Shown: piece by piece, positions 12,273 through 24,800 of the stretch
Layout of the letters: each line of letters opens with the position of its first letter
Numbering within the stretch: the stretch's first letter is position 1
Assembly: GCA_023078685.1 (NCBI GenBank)
Contig: JALGAS010000003.1
Coordinates: 2,542,001 to 2,606,000, forward strand
DNA length: 64,000 nt
Source of the DNA: Neopestalotiopsis rosae
Lineage: Eukaryota > Ascomycota > Sordariomycetes > Amphisphaeriales > Sporocadaceae
Direction: 5' to 3'
The notes under the pieces: model-generated
Databases searched by the model: none
Told to the model about the DNA's origin: nothing
What the model saw: the letters and a program-made list of their open reading frames with translations, nothing else
Position numbers and translations under genes: made by a program

Positions 12273-15200
12273 ATGGCTTTCAACCAGGGCCAAGAACTGG
12301 CCCTTATCCAGACTGAGCGCTTGGGTTTCTTGTCGCTCGCTGGAGAGGCGAAGCTTCAATTGACGGAACCATGGACGCAAGCTGCATCGCCAAACGCCTC
12401 GCTCATCAGTATAGCAAACCGCAGAGGACTAGTCGCGGCAGCTGGCCCCAATAACATCGCCATTGCCACAACCGAAGCTGTTCGGAAAGCATTCGAAGCT
12501 CAAAAAGTTGGCGACAGTGATGTCCGCCCATTCGCACCTCAGCTACAGATTCGACTCACCACCCGCATCTCCCATCTTGCCTTTACCGCCGACGAGAATT
12601 ATCTGATCATATCAGCGGAAATTGGTGGAGGACTGGCTGTTTACGATGTCCAGGCCCTGCTTGGAGGCACGGCGGAATCAGCCTTCCAGATTCCCACAAA
12701 CGGCGAGGCATTGAGAGCCCTTGTGCCCAATCCCCAGGCAGCGAAAGGGGAGCTGGTTGCTGTGGTCACCGAGAAGGGTAACCTGCTTATGGCTAATATG
12801 AACGAGAAGGCATTCGTGACAGGTCCCAATGGTCAAATCCTTGCAAATCAAGTCAGTTCTGTAGCATGGAGTACCAAAGGCAAACAGATTGTCGCAGGTT
12901 TGGGCGACGGCACGATTCAACAAATGACCCCCGAGGGCGAGGTCAAATCTCAGATTCCTCGACCTCCTAGCGTCGAGGCCAATTTCTTTGGTATTTGATA
13001 TTAGCCCCCATGTGTTTTCGCAATGCTAACAAGACTTACAGTCTCATTTTTGTCATGGCTGGAAAACGATCTCTTCCTAGTGATATATGTTTCAACCGGC
13101 ATGGACGCTCCACAGTCGATATACCAGTTGATCTCGCGACAAGGACAGACCTTCACGTGCCAGACGCTTACAGACCCTGTCGATCCCTTTGGCAGTGATA
13201 AGGTCCCTCATCATACAGCTGCCAGGCTGAAGGACTTCCCCCCGAACCTACAGGATCTTCTGATCTTTTCATCCAGCGCTAGTCCTGATGTTGGCTTGCT
13301 AACCCGAGCCAAAGCGCCTCTTTCAGACGACAATGTTACCAATGCCTTCACGACTACCGAGTTGCTGGACGATTCGAAGCGCGCCACAATGCCTATGAAC
13401 GACAGTATGGACACACCGGTTCCCATTGGTACTGCTCTTGATCTGTCTGGAAAGGAGCCTGTTTACAAGCCTATCCCGTCGGATGAGATGGAGCAGTCTG
13501 CTGGTCCACTTCCTGGTTATTGGGTTCTGAACGAAGAGGGTGTGCTGTCTGTGTGGTGGGTTATTTATACTGAATCTATCCGAGAGGGCACCACATACCC
13601 GGGTCTGGCAGCTGTAGAAGGTAATGTGGCACAACCTGCTCAAGCACCAGCTGCTCAAACGATCAAAGCCAACCCCTTTGGTGCATCCAATGGCACAGCC
13701 TTTGGTGCTCCGGGCGGCACATCATCTACGGCGTTTGGCAGCAGCTCAGCTCTCGGTGCCAAACAGTCCCCATGGGCAACGCAGTCATCGTCTGCAGGTG
13801 GATCTGCATTCGGTTCCAGCGCATTTGGAGGCGCTGCAGCCACTGGGGGTGCCTCATTCGGCCAGCCCGCCTTTGGAAAACCCGCCTTTGGCCAAACGAG
13901 CACCCCTTCATTTGGATCTTCAGCAGCTCTTGGTGCAAAGTCGTCTCCTTGGTCTACCGCCGCTTCAAGTGGCTCTGGAGGTTCTGCTTTTGGTAGCGGC
14001 GGCTTTGCAAGTGCTGGCAAGACCCCCAGCGCTTTTGGTAGCACTGCTGCTCCCTCGACTACTGGAGGCTTTGCTAGTTTTGCAAACCAGGGAGGCTTCA
14101 GCGCCCTGGGATCTAACGATTCAAGTAGTGGCTCAAATATCTTCTCATCAAGCAAATCAAATGCCAACCAGGCTGCGACAACAGAAACTAGTTCTCCCTT
14201 CGGTGCACCTGCTCCCTTCGGCGCACCTGCTTCGAAACCAGCCACGACTCCTTCGCAGCCTTTTGGCTCGACTCCATTTAAATTGACGTCTAGCTTCAAG
14301 CCTGACCCGAAGGCGAATGACGAGTCTGCCATGGACGACTCGAATGAGGGCAGCTCTATGTTTGGTAGCGGCTTTGCATCCGCAATAGGAGAATCCACCA
14401 AGCCAAGTGGCTCAAACGTCTTTGGTAGCCAACCGTCATCAGGTGGACTATTCTCCACGACACCAACATCGACTCCAGCGCCTTCCAAATTCTTTTCTCA
14501 GACGCCTGCAACTGCTCCAAGTGGCGGCGGGCTTTTCAGCCTCCCGGCCAAATCCTCTAGTACCCTGTTCGGAAGCACGACTCCAGGAACCCCCAAAGTC
14601 AAGGACGAAGAATCGACACCGCGGCGATTGCAAGATATTCCGGATGCTCCTCTTCCTCCGGATACTATAAGTAAGGCTTCTTATCCATTCGGAGATTCCT
14701 CATCCTCATCAGAATATTCTGCAGCAGATTCGCCGGCCAACATTCCGCTCTCGAGCTCGAAGCCTGAGGAGATCTCACCGCCTGACTCCCCAGCTGCCGA
14801 GGACGCGCCATTACCTCCTGACCCAACGACTAACAAGAAGTTATATGAAGTTGAAATCCCGCCACTACCAGAAACAACAGCATCCAAACCAAAGCCAGCC
14901 CCTGCTGACGATGCACCTTTACCGCCTGATCCAACAACGAACAAGAAGATCTATGATGTGAAGTTTGCCCCAATTCCCGGTACCGAAAAGCCGGCCGAGA
15001 AGAAGGTTGGCTCTGTGTTTGATAGTATGCCATCTTCACAAAAGTCAACCTCTCTTTTCGGTAACGCTGGAAAGCCCACTCAGTCAGGCTCAATCTTTAG
15101 CAATTCGGCAGGGCCTGCACCGTCTAATTCAATTTTTGGTTCCGCCAGTAAATCAGGGCCCTTGTCTAGTTCAGTCTTCGACGTTGGCCAGAAGAATGTA

Positions 15201-16922
15201 CCCAAACCCATTTCGTCGGGCTTTCTCTTTCCGACTGACTTGCCCCCTGTCTCGTCCAGTGACGAGGAGGGCGAAGACGATGAAGATGAGGAAGGAGACG
15301 AACCCGAAGATGAAGACGAAGAGGAAGCCGAAGACGACGAAGACGACGAGGAGGACCAGGGAGAAGAGAGTGATGGTGCTAGTGAAGGCAGTGGTGTAGA
15401 TGTGGCGCAAGATTTGAGCCCCCAATCTACAACTAAGGATAGGACTACTCCTGCAATCACACCAGGAAGCTCATTTGATGGCGGCCTTGGGGGAGGTTAT
15501 TCAACAATTTCCATGGCTGAACCAGAACGTAGGAGTTTGTTCGGCGAATTTGGAAAGAATATCCCAAATCTACCCCAGCCCAACCCTCTCAGCCCGCGTT
15601 CGCCGAGTCCTGTGCGCAATGCCTTCGCATCTAGGGCGATTGGCGAGCAGCCACGGTCATTTACTGCTCCTGGGATGGCATCTCAGATTCTTGGTACTTC
15701 TCAACGTGCCGGAAGCAGAGGGCCTCCCATCGTTAGCAAGGAGAAGCCGCTCGAAGATCCCCGAATCGAGCAGCGCGCCAAGGCCAAAGCTCGAAAGGAA
15801 GCAGAGGAGACGCAGCTGCTAGTGGACGAAGACGATGAGATCAGGCAGCAACAGCTCAATGCGCCGATCGCACCAACGCTTGAGCTCGACGAGTTCATTG
15901 CTCATACCGGACCATTACCGTTGGCTGATGACAACATTCCGGCACAGGTTGAGGCTGTGTATCGGGACATCAACGCCATGATAGATACATTGGGGTTGAA
16001 TGCTCGCTCGATTGAGAATTTCATAGCAGGTCACGCACAAGCATTCCGACACGAACACCGGGATAAGAACGATCTTGCCAACCCTGATGATTGGACGATA
16101 GGAGAATTGGAAAACCTTCGAGCAATCGTCTCGGAAGATCTGGTGAACGAGCTGTCCGACGCCCGCATCATTGATGTGGAGGAAAAAATTGCCGAATGTC
16201 AGACTCTTCAACGGGAATTCAAGCGCGACATGGCCAAGTGGAACGAGATCCAGAAAATGATCAATGCGAAGTTGGATCCTGAGCAAGCCGTGTTGAATCG
16301 GTCCCTGCCCCTTACAGCCGAGCAGGCCGCACGACAGAATGATCTTCGTCGTGATTTCGCACGCCTAACCAAGACCCTGGCTGAAGCTGAGGAGAGTCTC
16401 ACAATGCTCAAGGCCAAGATCTCCTCCGCTAATGCTGCTAACGGCAAAACGGGCGCTGTGCCTACCATTGATGCTGTTGTACGCACCATTAGAAAGATGA
16501 CTAGCATGGTCGAAAAGCGTAGCGGAGACGTCGATGTCTTGGAGAACCAGATGCGCAGACTTCGCTTTGCCACCGGCTCACCAGGGCCAGGTTTAGGCGC
16601 CAGTACACGAAGTCGCGAGGGCACGCCGACACCCCAGAGATTTGGATCATCGCTTCTCTTCTCACCTGACAGATCGTTCCGTGAGAGTACACCTACGCGC
16701 AATAGTGTCATGAGACATTCAATGTCAGCGTCAGTGGCGAGCATTGGAAATGGCATGTTCGCAGTTCGCACGCCGCCCCGGAAGAAGCTGAGCGGGTTTG
16801 GCGAGTCTGAGAAGAAGGCTGTCAAGGAACGCAAAGCCAAGCGAACAGCAGTGCTGAGCAAGCTGAAGTCGAGTGTAGAGAGAAAGGGCGCTAATGTTTG
16901 GGCACTGGAAAACATCGAATAG
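12273..16922 (+). CDS. NUP159: FG nucleoporin Nup159/Nup214 type
   Basis: Two exons (12273-12990, 13042-16922; 51-nt intron with GCTAAC branch site) give 1532 residues. Nup159 sits on the cytoplasmic face of the nuclear pore and recruits the Dbp5 helicase for mRNA export. Residues 1-430 form the beta-propeller-like N-terminus (ISHLAF, VSSVAWS and ENDLFLVIY blades). Residues about 450-760 are Ser/Gly/Ala/Thr-rich with dozens of FG dipeptides (AFG, PFG, SFG, LFG). Three DAPLPPD segments at 774, 827 and 863 follow, then more FG and a strongly acidic stretch at about 977-1025. The C-terminal third is predicted helical/coiled-coil (residues about 1170-1430), the part that docks to Nup82/Nsp1. The start has an excellent Kozak context. 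It converges with the ATP synthase e gene. Confidence 0.93.
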
Positions 16923-17577
16923 ATGGTGACATATCTGAACTGGATCGGTCTGGCCAGTAAATCAGAATGACCCTGGTATGGACTTGGATTTGTACTTTGA
17001 TGCTGTATTTTAGATACTTGAGGAGTGCCCAGAGGTACGAGCAATGGGAAATGAAAATGATTACCAACCAACCATCTTCACGTCATATCTCGCACGTGCC
17101 GACATGCAATTGACACACTGCCAGAACTGTGCTAGGAACCGTAGTCTTCGTGTCTTGGGCACGCTCAACCGTTGCCCTTCTACACTTTCGGGTTTGGCGA
17201 TTGTGCAAGATTCTGGGTCGCTGTTCACTTATCATGTTGCTGCTAGAGTCATCCAAAAAATTGTCTAGTATCGTTTCATAATTGTACAAATGTACACAGT
17301 TGAGGACCCAAGGAAATCTATGAGATTTTTGTTTCGTTTTCCCCCAAAGTCTCGAAGGTATCGATCGCAATCGTACAATCCTTCTACACCCCACCCCTTG
17401 CTCCTCAACTGCGAACGAATTCGAGCCGTACATCTCGCCGGCTTTTTTGTGGGCGGGAATGGCGACCGGCCGCGTTGGTGGTTTTGTTTTTCTTGGCGGT
17501 ACTTTCCTCGTCGTCCCATTACAACCTCCATCTCCCCCCATCCGCTGTGAAGAGACACATTTCTATACACGACCACT
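16923..17577. other. Convergent intergenic region, NUP159 / ATP synthase e
   Basis: 655 bp between two converging stops: 3' untranslated regions only. No gene or repeat recognised. Confidence 0.5.
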
Positions 17578-18223
17578 TTACGGGTTCTTTGCGGCCACGG
17601 CGTTGAGGTAGGCTTCCAGGTCAAAGCTCGGCGACATGGGGTCCTGGTCCACTGTTGCGTTCAAATCGGCCCCTTCGTTAGCAATCGTTCCTTTTCTTGC
17701 GTCTTTGCAGCTTCCTTCACGAAGAAGAGTGCAGAGAAAGATATTCAGGAGTAAACGTACGAGGGCTGCTCTGGGCGCTGAGAGACTTGGGGTTCTTCTG
17801 CTCAGCGTACTTGGCACGCGCCTGCTCTATTAATTGCTGCTGGTGCTCGTACTCCTTCTTGGCGTGGGCAGCGTTCGTCGTGGCAGTGATTGACCTCTGG
17901 TGGGTGAAGCCGTAGAAGACACCGAAGGCCAGGGCCGAGTACCGGAGAACCTGTTGCGCGTGGCTTTGTTAGTTTTCTTTTGCTCATTCCATTTGCCAAT
18001 TTACAAATCTCTCCAGCCAGCAGAAACCCAGGGAGGGAAGCAACGATTCCAGAGCTGAGAAAAAGTCTGACGCCGCTATCTCCCGCCATGAAAGATGGTC
18101 ATGAGGGTGTGGTGGTTGATGGTATCGACGGCAAAGGCGATTGAGAGAGATTTTTCCCTCTTGCCGGGGACGCGGGAGAAGCGAACAAAAAAAAACACGT
18201 ACGTTGACACCCGCGGAAGACAT
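17578..18223 (-). CDS. TIM11: Mitochondrial F1Fo-ATP synthase subunit e
   Basis: Subunit e is a small inner-membrane protein needed for ATP synthase dimers and cristae shape. Exon 1 is only 21 nt (18203-18223, MSSAGVN). Exon 2 (17761-17950) encodes VLRYSALAFGVFYGFTHQR, a single membrane helix with the GxxxG-like glycine face, then a charged coiled segment HAKKEYEHQQQLIEQARAKY. Exon 3 ends FDLEAYLNAVAAKNP. For the last intron two acceptors are in frame: CAACAG giving exon 3 as 17578-17651 (94 residues, preferred because it lies a normal distance from the GCTAAC branch site) or CGAAG giving 17578-17672 (101 residues). All joints keep phase. Family recognised from the N- and C-terminal blocks. 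Confidence 0.9.
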
Positions 18224-19064
18224 TCTGAAGGTTGCTGCGAGCAAAGGCGATCGCTAGAGTAGGTGGAAAGAAAAAGAAGGGCGGGCGGATGCACGGATTG
18301 GGCGATGTGATGCCAATTGGGCCCTGGTTGTCGATGTGATCGTGGAGATGTTCGAGATGCTCAAAGATGTCGAAGTCTCTCAGTGCTTCGGTCGGGAGAA
18401 ATCGCCAGACACTTGACTTTTCGGGCTGGCTGGGCTCTGGTTGGAGCTCTCGCAGCTGGCGGACGAATCGTGATTGGTTCGAATTGGTGTTAGCTGTGGG
18501 TACCCGCTTGCTTAGAGCTTTACGTAGTAGCCTGTCCTGGCTGTATGTAGCTCGCTATGTACCAGGGGTGGCAGGTAACAATGTCGAATCGTAAAAAAAC
18601 TGGACAGTGCTGGAATGGGATTGAACCGCTCCAATTTGTGCACTGGCCACTCTATGAGCCTTCTACCTCCATATTTTTTTTTTACCACACCCAGTCGGTT
18701 AAGGTAGCAAGTAGGTTAGGTTAGTACAGTAGCATGGCAGCTGCACAGCGACCATAACTACCTAATGAGCTCCCCCAGCTGGCCGCGTCGCGACAACAAA
18801 GGAGTCTAGCGGGCAGAAGGGTCTTGGTGTCGTTCAAAGAGAGACAACCCCGTCACAAGCTGTAACTTTTCCTCACCTGGCCGTCAACCATTGCAGATAC
18901 CAAGAAACCTTTTCGGCATCTGGAATATACACCATTGTCAGCTGTTTGAAAGTTTCCCGCCAGGTTGGTCGCCTCGACCCTTCGCAGACCACACTGCAGC
19001 AATATCCCATTCCTAAGATTTGACCCGGTATGGGGCAAGCAACAATAAGGAGGAACGTATAAAC
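18224..19064. promoter_or_regulatory. Divergent region, ATP synthase e / dynein intermediate chain
   Basis: 841 bp between two divergent starts. It contains the bipartite hairpin at 18591-18683 listed separately, a T10 tract and no supported gene. A plus-strand ORF at 18367-18594 has no recognisable product. Confidence 0.5.
18591..18683. repeat. Imperfect palindrome with nested hairpin flanked by A7 and T10 tracts
   Basis: Seen directly: TGGACAGTGC (18601-18610) pairs with GCACTGGCCA (18640-18649) at 9 of 10 positions. TGGAATGG (18611-18618) pairs with CCGCTCCA (18626-18633) around a 7-nt loop, with a 6-nt bulge between stems. The element is bounded by GTAAAAAAA and TTTTTTTTTTAC, themselves inverted. 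It could be a degenerate miniature inverted-repeat element or a small structured RNA with an oligo-T stop on either strand. Confidence 0.5.
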
Positions 19065-21215
19065 ATGGATCGCCAGGCAGAAATCGCAAAGAAGCGCGCC
19101 AAGCTTCAGGAGCTCAAGAGGGCCAGGGAGCTACGGCAGCAGGAATCAAAAAGTGGCAGTTCTGGTGATGTATGTGCAGCACCCTCTCCTGACTATTCCA
19201 TGTGAATGAATACCTACAGATAATATGAGCGCAAAAGAGCTAACCACAACTTCAAAACATAGATCCCGACGCCAGGAAAAGAAAGACGAGATATTGAGTC
19301 AATCATCAGCTCTCTGGTCGGCGAAGGCAGACCATTATCCACAGGAACATCCTCACCGATACATCGCGGCAGCCGCCCCACGAGCGTCTTGAGTGCTGGA
19401 GAACTGAGCAACGAGAACTCTGATGTTGCCTCGCAGACGCCTGGACAAGTAGCGGCACCTTCACAGCCACAGATTCTGTCGACTGTCTCTCTGCAGACCG
19501 TTTACGAATGCCCACCATCACCTGTTAAAGAAATCATCTTCCACAGCGCTGGAGCGCAAACGACAGAAGAATGGACATCACCTATGACAAGGAGGTCTCG
19601 GGCCTACTCGGACATCCCGGACGAGGATGATATTCCTGATCTCCAAACAACCCCGACCAAGACAAGACGCAGGAAGGAACGTGAAACCCAAGAGGAGATT
19701 CGGGAAAGGCTCAGAAAAGAAATCGAGGAGGACATGCAAAGAGAGGCACAGGAACTTCGCGATCTTCATGGCGGCAAATTCGGTGGTTCGGTCACCACAT
19801 CCAACTTTCCCGCTCGAACTCTCAATGAGGAGGAGCTCCAGGCGGCGACTGGCTCGGAGGAGTTCATGGACTTTGTGGAGAGAACGACCAAGATTATGGA
19901 AAGAGCTCTGGACGAAGAATACGACATTTTGACCGACTATACGCTTCAAGCACAGAATATCGATGAGGAGGAGGAGCAGGGAGGAAATTCGGCAGGCAAA
20001 GGTCGGCGCAGAATCAAGGAAACCCACCAATTCTATGACGAGAGGTGGTCCAAGAAGCGCATGGTGACCAGCATCGACTTTCACCCCAACCCCAAATTCT
20101 CCGAGATCTTGCTCGCATCTTATACCAAGAACCCTGCTGCGCCGCACGACCCCGATGGTGTTGTCCTTGTATGGAATCCTCACCTGCACAGTCGACCCGA
20201 GTTTGTATTCCACGCCCAGTCGGATATTCTCACTGCCAAATTCTCCCCCTTCCACCCCAACCTCATCATTGGTGGCACATACTCTGGCCAAGTCCTTATT
20301 TGGGACAACCGAGCCAAATCCTCTCCTGTACAAAAAACACCGCTGACAGGCAGTGGACACTCGCATCCCGTCTACTCGGTGGATATTGTTGGCACGCAAA
20401 ACGCCAACAATGTCATATCAGTGTCTACCGATGGACAGCTCTGCTCTTGGTCGGTCGATATGCTCTCACAGCCTCAAGAGCAAATGACCCTCACCAACCC
20501 CCACCCCAGCAAATTCGACGATGTAGCGCCTACCACCATGGCCTTTCCCTCAGCCGACCCGACGTATTTCCTTGTTGGTTCAGAAGAGGGCGTCATTTAC
20601 CCGTGTCATCGCTACGACCGTGCAGGCGCCAAGGCCGGCATCGACAGTCGTCTTGCATATAGGGGTCATACCGGCCCAGTCATGTCCGTCGACTTCCACC
20701 GGCCGCGCGGCCCCGTTGATCTTGGCGATCTCGTCTTGTCGTCCTCGCTTGACTGGTCCGTCAAGTTGTGGAAGATTCGCGCGCCATCCGGTCCTACAGC
20801 CCTGGTCACAGAGTCTGGCGGCGTTTCTGTAACACCGCTGCTTGATTTTGTTCGCGAGGATGTCGTCTACGATGCCGCATGGTCCCCCACGCACCCGGGA
20901 GTCTTCTCCCTGGTCGACGGAGCCGGCTCGCTCGAAGTCTGGGACCTGAGCGTGGAGACGGAGATACCCGTGGCAAAGATCAGCCCGACGCCCAGGAAGG
21001 AGGGCCGCCAACTGCTCAGCAAGAGCCTGAACAAGGTGGCGTGGGAGAAGCACGAGGGCAAGAGGCTGGCGACGGGCGGCATCGACGCCGCCGTCACCGT
21101 GTTCGAGGTCGGCCCCGACCTGGGAGGCAAGGATACAGCAAAGACCGAGGAATGGGTCAATGTCAAGAAACTCGTGGCCAGGCTCGAGGCGTCCAATGCC
21201 GCAGCGCCCGCGTAG
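19065..21215 (+). CDS. Cytoplasmic dynein intermediate chain (WD40)
   Basis: Exon 1 (19065-19169) and exon 2 (19263-21215) give 685 residues. The N-terminal 35 residues, starting MDRQAEIAKKRAKLQELKRA, form the charged helix that binds dynactin p150-Glued, and the intron follows it exactly. A Ser/Thr/Pro-rich linker contains two QT-type sites (VSLQT about 110-114, AQTTE about 133-137) that are candidates for LC8 light-chain binding. A second charged coil (RRRKERETQEEIRERLRKE) precedes the WD40 propeller, about residues 250-650, with blades such as VTSIDFHPN, LIIGGTYSGQVLIWD, HPVYSVDIVG, GPVMSVDF and SSLDWSVKLWK. The protein links cargo adaptors to the dynein heavy chain for retrograde transport and nuclear movement in hyphae. 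Confidence 0.93.
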
Positions 21216-21827
21216 AGAGGGAGGAGGTGTGACGCAACCACCATTAGCTAAAGGGGGCCTCATCTTTTACTTGGACATTGGGGGCTCGACTGGTTTAACC
21301 CTGCCGAGCGAGTAATGTATTGTTGCTTGTTGTGTCAGATTAGGAGTTTTGTCTATACCCCCACGAAAGAAATCATTCTACTGAATCCAGTGTGCCCGGA
21401 TGTGTTTGCAGAGTATATCATTATTGGTCTTACGCAAAATGAATCGTGACCCGGTCATATTTTTTCACGTGGTCTGCAAACACTTGTATCACTGCATGTC
21501 TCCGGTAAATCACAAAATATGATGATGCTAGGGCGTAAATACTTCAATACTCGCATCTTGTATTCATCAGGATAAGTCTGTGAATCGCTAACAAAAGATC
21601 GTTCTCCAGACCAAGCCGGTCTAGCAAGGACGGATTAATCGTGGAAATGCAGATGCTTCAATGCGAGAGAGGCGGTATATAACCACATATAAGAAAACGA
21701 AGAAAAACTAAAACCATATGAATCCCCAAAGAGATCTCTTAATCAACTTTTTTCGCCCCTTCCCAAATGATTGCAATTTTCCAATACCAAGCCACTTGAA
21801 CGGGGCCAACCATGGCTCGTGATAGGA
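21216..21827. other. Convergent intergenic region, dynein chain / ABCC transporter
   Basis: 612 bp between converging stop codons, presumably two 3' untranslated regions. No feature recognised. Confidence 0.5.
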
Positions 21828-24800
21828 CTACCGCTGCATATCTTTGGCAGGACCGCACTCGACGACGCGGCCGGCATCGAGACGGACGAACCAGTCAGCG
21901 TCCTTGACGGCCTCGAGGCGGTGGGCAATAGTGATGACTGTGGACTCTTTGAGCTCGTCACGCAGGACGTCTTGGATAGCGAGCGCGGTGGCGCGGTCGA
22001 TAGAGGCCGTGGCCTCGTCGAGTATAACCACGGGGCTGCGGCGCAGCACGGCGCGGCCAATACCCACGAGCTGGCGCTCGCCCTGGCTGAGGTTCTTGCC
22101 GCCCGTGTCCACGTGCGAGGTCAGCGACCACTCGGGGCCTAAAATGCGGTGCAGGACCGTGCTGCACTCGGCGTCCGTGTGCTCCTCGAGCGGGTCCAGG
22201 TTCTGGCGGAGCGTGCCCGGGAACAGCACCGGGTCCTGCGCCACAAAGCTCACACGTTGCCGCCATGTGTGCACATTAACCTGGGATATGTCGAGGCTTC
22301 CCACCCTGATGCTACCCTTTTCCGGCCGGAGCGTAGCCAGCAGGGCCAGGGCCAGAGTCGACTTGCCAGAGCCCGTTCGCCCTAGACAGGCACACGTCGC
22401 GCCGCCTGGGATGGTAAAGGTGACATCAGACAGCGACGGGTCGAGGTGCGGTGCATATTTCAGTGTCACGTCCTCAAATTTGATGTCGTCTCCGTATGCC
22501 GGCCACGAAGCTGGCGGGTCAATGTCTCCGACTGGCTCCTCGTCAAGCTCCAGTAACTCAATGACACGCTCGACGGATACGAAATCCATTTGCAGTTGTC
22601 CGTATAACTTGCACATCATGTGCGTAGCATCAACAAATTGCGCCGCCGTAGTCAGAACAAAAGCCGTTAACCCAGATGATAGTCCATTGTGCAAGGCGAT
22701 CATGGTCAAGATAAAGGTCGAGAGCGCCGAAAGCGCGTCGAAGCGGTACATCAGCCAAGACTGGAGTGACCAGTAGAAATGATCCTTTTGCTGGAAGGCA
22801 TCGGTCACAACAATGTTGCGGTCCTGGAAGTTGGGCTGAGCCTTGAAAGCGCGGATTGTCCCCAGTCCATCGAGCAAGATGCCAAAGTTTGACATGAGGG
22901 GACTCAAGGAGACCATCTCGAGCCGACGCAGGCTCTGTGAAGCAGGAAGGAATTTGAGGAAGATGTACACAAAGCATGCCGTCATGAGGATGGCGAAGAA
23001 AAAGAATACGGGCGTGACAAGAGCAATGATGACCAAAGCACTCAGCCACGTGAGAGAATAGAAGGCCATACTCTGTAGGGGTGAAATAATTCCTCCATCC
23101 AACATTCCAATGTCCGAGGTCAGTCGGTTCATCAATCTGCCAATTGGGGTAACGTCGTAGAATCGAAATGTCGCATTGCTGACCCGGGTGATGACCTTTA
23201 CAAAGAGTTTCTTTGCCGCGGTATACATGATCAAGAGTAGAGAGAGCTCGGTTATTCCAAAGAGAACTGTCATCATAATAGCGATGCCAAGATAAAGCAG
23301 CAGCCATGGTCCGACATTCTCGCTAGGAGAAGGGAGTCTGTCGAATAGATGGTCTACAAAAGATCCATCCTGAGCGCTGGCAGCAATAGCAGCTTGGCGT
23401 AGAAGCCTAGTTGATTCGTGATTATACCCCTCTGCGAACGCTTTCAGGAACCATCCGCTGAGTATACGGGCAACGCGAAATAAGGTGAATATGACGACCA
23501 GAACAGTCCAATATCTCAGTCGTCCTGCCTTGATATAGGTCCAGTAAACCGAAAGAACTACACCACCAGATTTCCGATACTCTTCTTCGATGAATTTGTC
23601 ACGAACGGCGGCATCTTGTTCTTCAGCAGATGTTTGTGTATCGTTGAGAAGCTGTACACTTCCCTCGGCTGCCTTGGCTGAAGCGATCAGGTCTTGAGGT
23701 ATCTCTTCCGGATCCAGTATGCGTGCCCGTCCATCATGGATTTCGACGACTTGATCTGCAAGGTGGGTTACCAGATCGACGCGGTGCGTAACAAGAATTA
23801 CGGTTCGGCCTTCAACCAAGCTTCCGCGCAAGAGTTTCTGTACAATGGACTCGGCAGTGTTGTGGTCTAGAGGAGCCAAGGGATCATCAAGAAGCAATAT
23901 GCGTGACTGGCTGTAAACAGCGCGAGCAAGTGCTACTCGAGCCTTTTGGCCTCCAGACAGTCCAATCCCATTTTCTCCGATGAAGGAAAGATCTCCGTGC
24001 TCAAAGTTGGCAAGGTCGGGCGTCAATGCACAGGTGTCAATAACCTGCTTGTATCGCTCAGGATCGTAAGGCGAAGAGAAGAGAATGTTTTCCCTAATGC
24101 TCATGTGCTGCAACCATGGAGACTGGGCACAGTATCCAACCATTTCACTCGGTAGAGTACAATCCCCGGACTGTCTATCCAGTTCTCCGAGAATTCCCTG
24201 TAGAAGCGCTGATTTGCCCGAGCCGACCGGTCCGAGGACCACAGTCAGTCCTGTGGTGAAATTGAGGTTGAGATCCCGCAGGACGGTATTGTCCGTTCCA
24301 GGCCAAGAGAACGAGGTGTCGCGGAACTCAATATCAGTGGCCTCCTCGTTTGAAAATCCTTCGTCCTTGTCTGGCTCTGCCATGAATGACTCAAGACGAC
24401 CAATTGCGATAGAGGCATTGATGACCATGAAAACCAAGCCTGGAAGTTCCTTCAAGCTACTCTCTAGCATGTTGAATAATAGCAGAGCTGGGAACGCTAT
24501 ATCAACTGTCAAAGCGTTGCCCGCAAGGTAGGTATAAGCAAAGAATGTGACAACCGGAAACATAGCACCGGCGGAGATGTTGATGGTTCCAAGAAGCGCC
24601 ATCCAGAGCCCCGTAATGACCCTCACATGTAGCTCGTGGTTTCTGGCAACCATGATCTTGTCAAGCCATTTACCTTGCCAATCGTACCACCTCAAGTGTC
24701 TGATTGCTTCGACAAACTGAGATGTTGTCTGCAGCCGGTTGTCTGTAGCGATTCTTCGAAGCTTCTCGCGTTTAATGAGCTGTTTGACACTAAAAGCGCC

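Noticed and set aside
13655..14488. 277-codon frame antisense to the FG region of NUP159
   Set aside because: Produced by repetitive FG/Ser/Ala codons; the plus strand encodes the nucleoporin.
18601..18660. Possible tRNA on the minus strand (GGTTCAATCCC resembles a B box, followed by T7)
   Set aside because: The T stem does not pair in the normal 5-bp form and no anticodon arm or acceptor stem can be built; kept only as a hairpin finding.
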